Position numbers and translations under genes: made by a program
Source: Hirudinaria manillensis
Taxonomy: Eukaryota; Annelida; Clitellata; Hirudinida; Hirudinidae
NCBI GenBank assembly: GCA_034509925.1
Contig: CM067535.1
Location: 6,438,201 to 6,502,200 of the forward strand
Reading direction: 5' to 3'
Length of the DNA: 64,000 bases
Notes under the pieces: generated by a model
The model's database searches: none
What the model was told of the DNA's origin: nothing
The model's input: the letters and a program-made list of their open reading frames with translations, nothing else
Shown: positions 62,401 to 64,000 of the stretch, in pieces
Position numbering within the stretch: position 1 is the stretch's first letter
How the letters are laid out: each line of letters starts with the position of its first letter

Positions 62401-64000
62401 AATATGCATCATTGCTCAAAATATTTTTTAAACTTCCTATAATATTGATCTAATGCCTAAACTGTGCTTTTGTGTAATGCTTCCTAATGTTGACTTTTAT
62501 CTATCTTCTATTAAGTTCTTTGTGCTTAATTCAAACAAGCAAGCAGATGATAATGGCCCACAAAAATGCACAAAAGCATGTTTAGAATCTCTAAGCAAAT
62601 TATCAGCCATGTTGGTTGCTTTAAAGGTGGAGAATGATTGTTGCAGGTTTGCAGATTGCTCCAAATGGAATCACATTCCTGACAGACCACCTTGGTAGGT
62701 GCACAGGAGAGGGTTTTGTTCAATTCCTGTCTCATGACTCCATACCAAAGGCCCTTACAAAGCACAAACAATCTATAGGCCATAGGTTCTATAATTTATG
62801 CATTCCACTTTAACCCATCTTTTTATGTCTGCTCTTATGTAATTAAATCTCACATTTTTAGATACATTGAGGTTTTCCAAAGCTCAATAGCCGAATTGAG
62901 GTCGGCCATTACGCGGATCATCAGGTATCAGGCGATGATGTTTCCTCCGGCGCTTAAATTCGGCGTTCCGAATCCTATGCTCATACGTGGCCCTCCTGTC
63001 GACGTTCATTCAAAAAGATTCAATTATTTGAGTCAGTTTCACAATTCTGCTCAGAATGGAAGGCATTTTGAAGGTCTTTTTTTTTTCTTCTTGGTAATTT
63101 CATAAATTTTGAATCTTAAAACGTTTTCTAATCTTTTGACCCTTTGGTCTGATGGAATGCATCTGGCATCACCCCCTGCAGACTTCCACAATTCTAATGG
63201 CTTGGGCCGAGGCTACCCCATGGGAAGAGGCAAAGCGTTCGGTCAGCCGTGCAGCATACCTTCTAATCCTCAGTTCTTCAATAGCTACTCGCCTCCGAGA
63301 ACCGGAGGAGCCAAGCGACCTTTTATCGGGGGTTACCGGTACAAACCTCACGAGAGCACCACTGGTCACAGCGTCCACATGAGGGGTCTTCCATTCACTG
63401 CAACTGAAAAGGATGTAGCTGAGGTACTTAATGCATAATTATTAAATTGGAGTCAATTGGATCAATGCACGTCTTTGAAATTCAATGTCATTTTTGTTCA
63501 CTGAGTATTGGACTGAAGATTTATATTTATTTTGTGAAGACAGTTAACCAGACTAAAATGCGTGGATGTATCATCAGCATTCATTGCAGTCTTATTTTAA
63601 TATTTTCAGTTTTTCTCACCACTGAGTCTCATAAGCATTAAGATCCACACCAATTCTTCCGGTCGGCCATCGGGGGATGCGGACGTTGATTTTGAAAGTC
63701 ACGAAATTGCGGTCGAAGCGATGAAGAAAAATCGAGCAACAATGAGTTAGTGGTTAACGGATGTCTTAATTTAGAGAATATTTCTGATTTTAAATTAATT
63801 AATTAATTCACCTGCCATTCATAATTGGTAAGAAAATTCAAAGCTCTACAAAGTGATTTCATTCAATAAACGGAAATGTCTTTGTGGGCCTGCACGCATT
63901 GAACCTGCTCTGTTGCTACATTATTATTATTATTATTTATCGTTGCTTTTCTGTTTTTTTTTTAAAGATAAACGCTACATTGAGCTCTTCCTCAGACCTC
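59472..64000 (+). CDS. HNRNPH: hnRNP F/H-family RNA-binding protein, 3' truncated by window edge
   Basis: Splicing and mRNA-processing factor of the quasi-RRM family that binds G tracts. Exons: 59472-59553, 61109-61264, 61375-61518, 62647-62785, 62862-63073, 63182-63423, 63610-63745, 63968 to beyond 64000, with closed phases. qRRM1 reads VVRLRGLPWSATASNI then STGEAFVEFSTEEDL and RRYIDVFK. qRRM2 reads IVRLRGLPFGCSKEEVANFF then GEGFVQFLSHDSI and HRYIEVFQSS. A Gly/Arg-containing linker (GRGYPMGRGKAF) follows, then qRRM3 starting STTGHSVHMRGLPFTATEKD and running to KRYIELFLRP at the edge. Three qRRMs in this order are typical of HNRNPH/F. GRSF1 and ESRP are the related alternatives but fit the linker and third domain less well. 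Confidence 0.93.
59554..61108 (+). other. hnRNP H intron 1
   Basis: A 1.55-kb intron and the longest in this gene. I see no nested gene. The stretch 59770-60330 has a less AT-rich, vaguely coding texture but is broken in every frame. Confidence 0.4.
61519..62646 (+). other. hnRNP H intron 3
   Basis: A 1.1-kb intron. The motif TGCTTTTAATGATGATCCT occurs twice (near 61558 and 62305), suggesting two small copies of a dispersed or duplicated sequence. No intact ORF with family similarity is seen. Confidence 0.35.

Overview
The window is nuclear DNA from an invertebrate animal. The host genes are AT-rich and cut by many short GT-AG introns, their products match animal families (ADAM metalloprotease, katanin p60, transportin-3, SPTLC1, cytosolic aconitase/IRP1, hnRNP H), and 3' ends carry AATAAA signals. 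The phylum cannot be fixed from the sequence. TERT keeps a full N-terminal TEN domain, which argues against an insect. Exon coordinates given here were worked out by hand from splice sites, reading phase and family similarity, and the phases close across every gene except one stretch of the ADAM prodomain.

Layout, left to right. 1-307: C-terminal end of an unrecognised ORF made of 29-codon repeats studded with GKR, like an amidated-neuropeptide precursor. 705-1275: a decayed tandem copy of its 3' end. 1614-2320: a broken Tigger/pogo-like DNA transposon. 3168-6803 (+): cytosolic asparaginyl-tRNA synthetase, 16 exons. 7513-10635 (+): telomerase reverse transcriptase in one uninterrupted exon. 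12282-25783 (+): a membrane-bound ADAM metalloprotease-disintegrin. One of its introns holds a complete antisense Ty3/gypsy retrotransposon (17365-22825) with identical 224-bp LTRs. 26756-30038 (+): katanin p60. 30527-32606 (+): DcpS scavenger decapping enzyme. 32742-33544 (-): a two-pass TMEM200-like membrane protein, convergent with DcpS. 34358-39849 (+): SPTLC1. 40903-49039 (+): transportin-3, 27 exons. 50508-57815 (+): cytosolic aconitase/IRP1, 21 exons. 59472-64000 (+): an hnRNP F/H-type RNA-binding protein running off the window.

The host genes are mostly unrelated housekeeping functions (tRNA charging, telomere upkeep, microtubule severing, mRNA cap salvage, sphingolipid synthesis, SR-protein import, iron/citrate metabolism, splicing) and do not form a pathway. 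Most lie head to tail on the + strand. The one convergent pair (DcpS and the TMEM200-like gene) shares a palindromic bidirectional poly(A) signal. The one divergent pair (TMEM200-like gene and SPTLC1) shares an 813-bp spacer holding a possible two-exon small ORF.

The most unusual items are the GKR repeat ORF, the intron-free TERT among intron-dense neighbours, the young gypsy element with a SAP-like Gag N terminus and a CCCAAAA frameshift site, the KGD tripeptide in the ADAM disintegrin loop, and the symmetric poly(A) palindrome.
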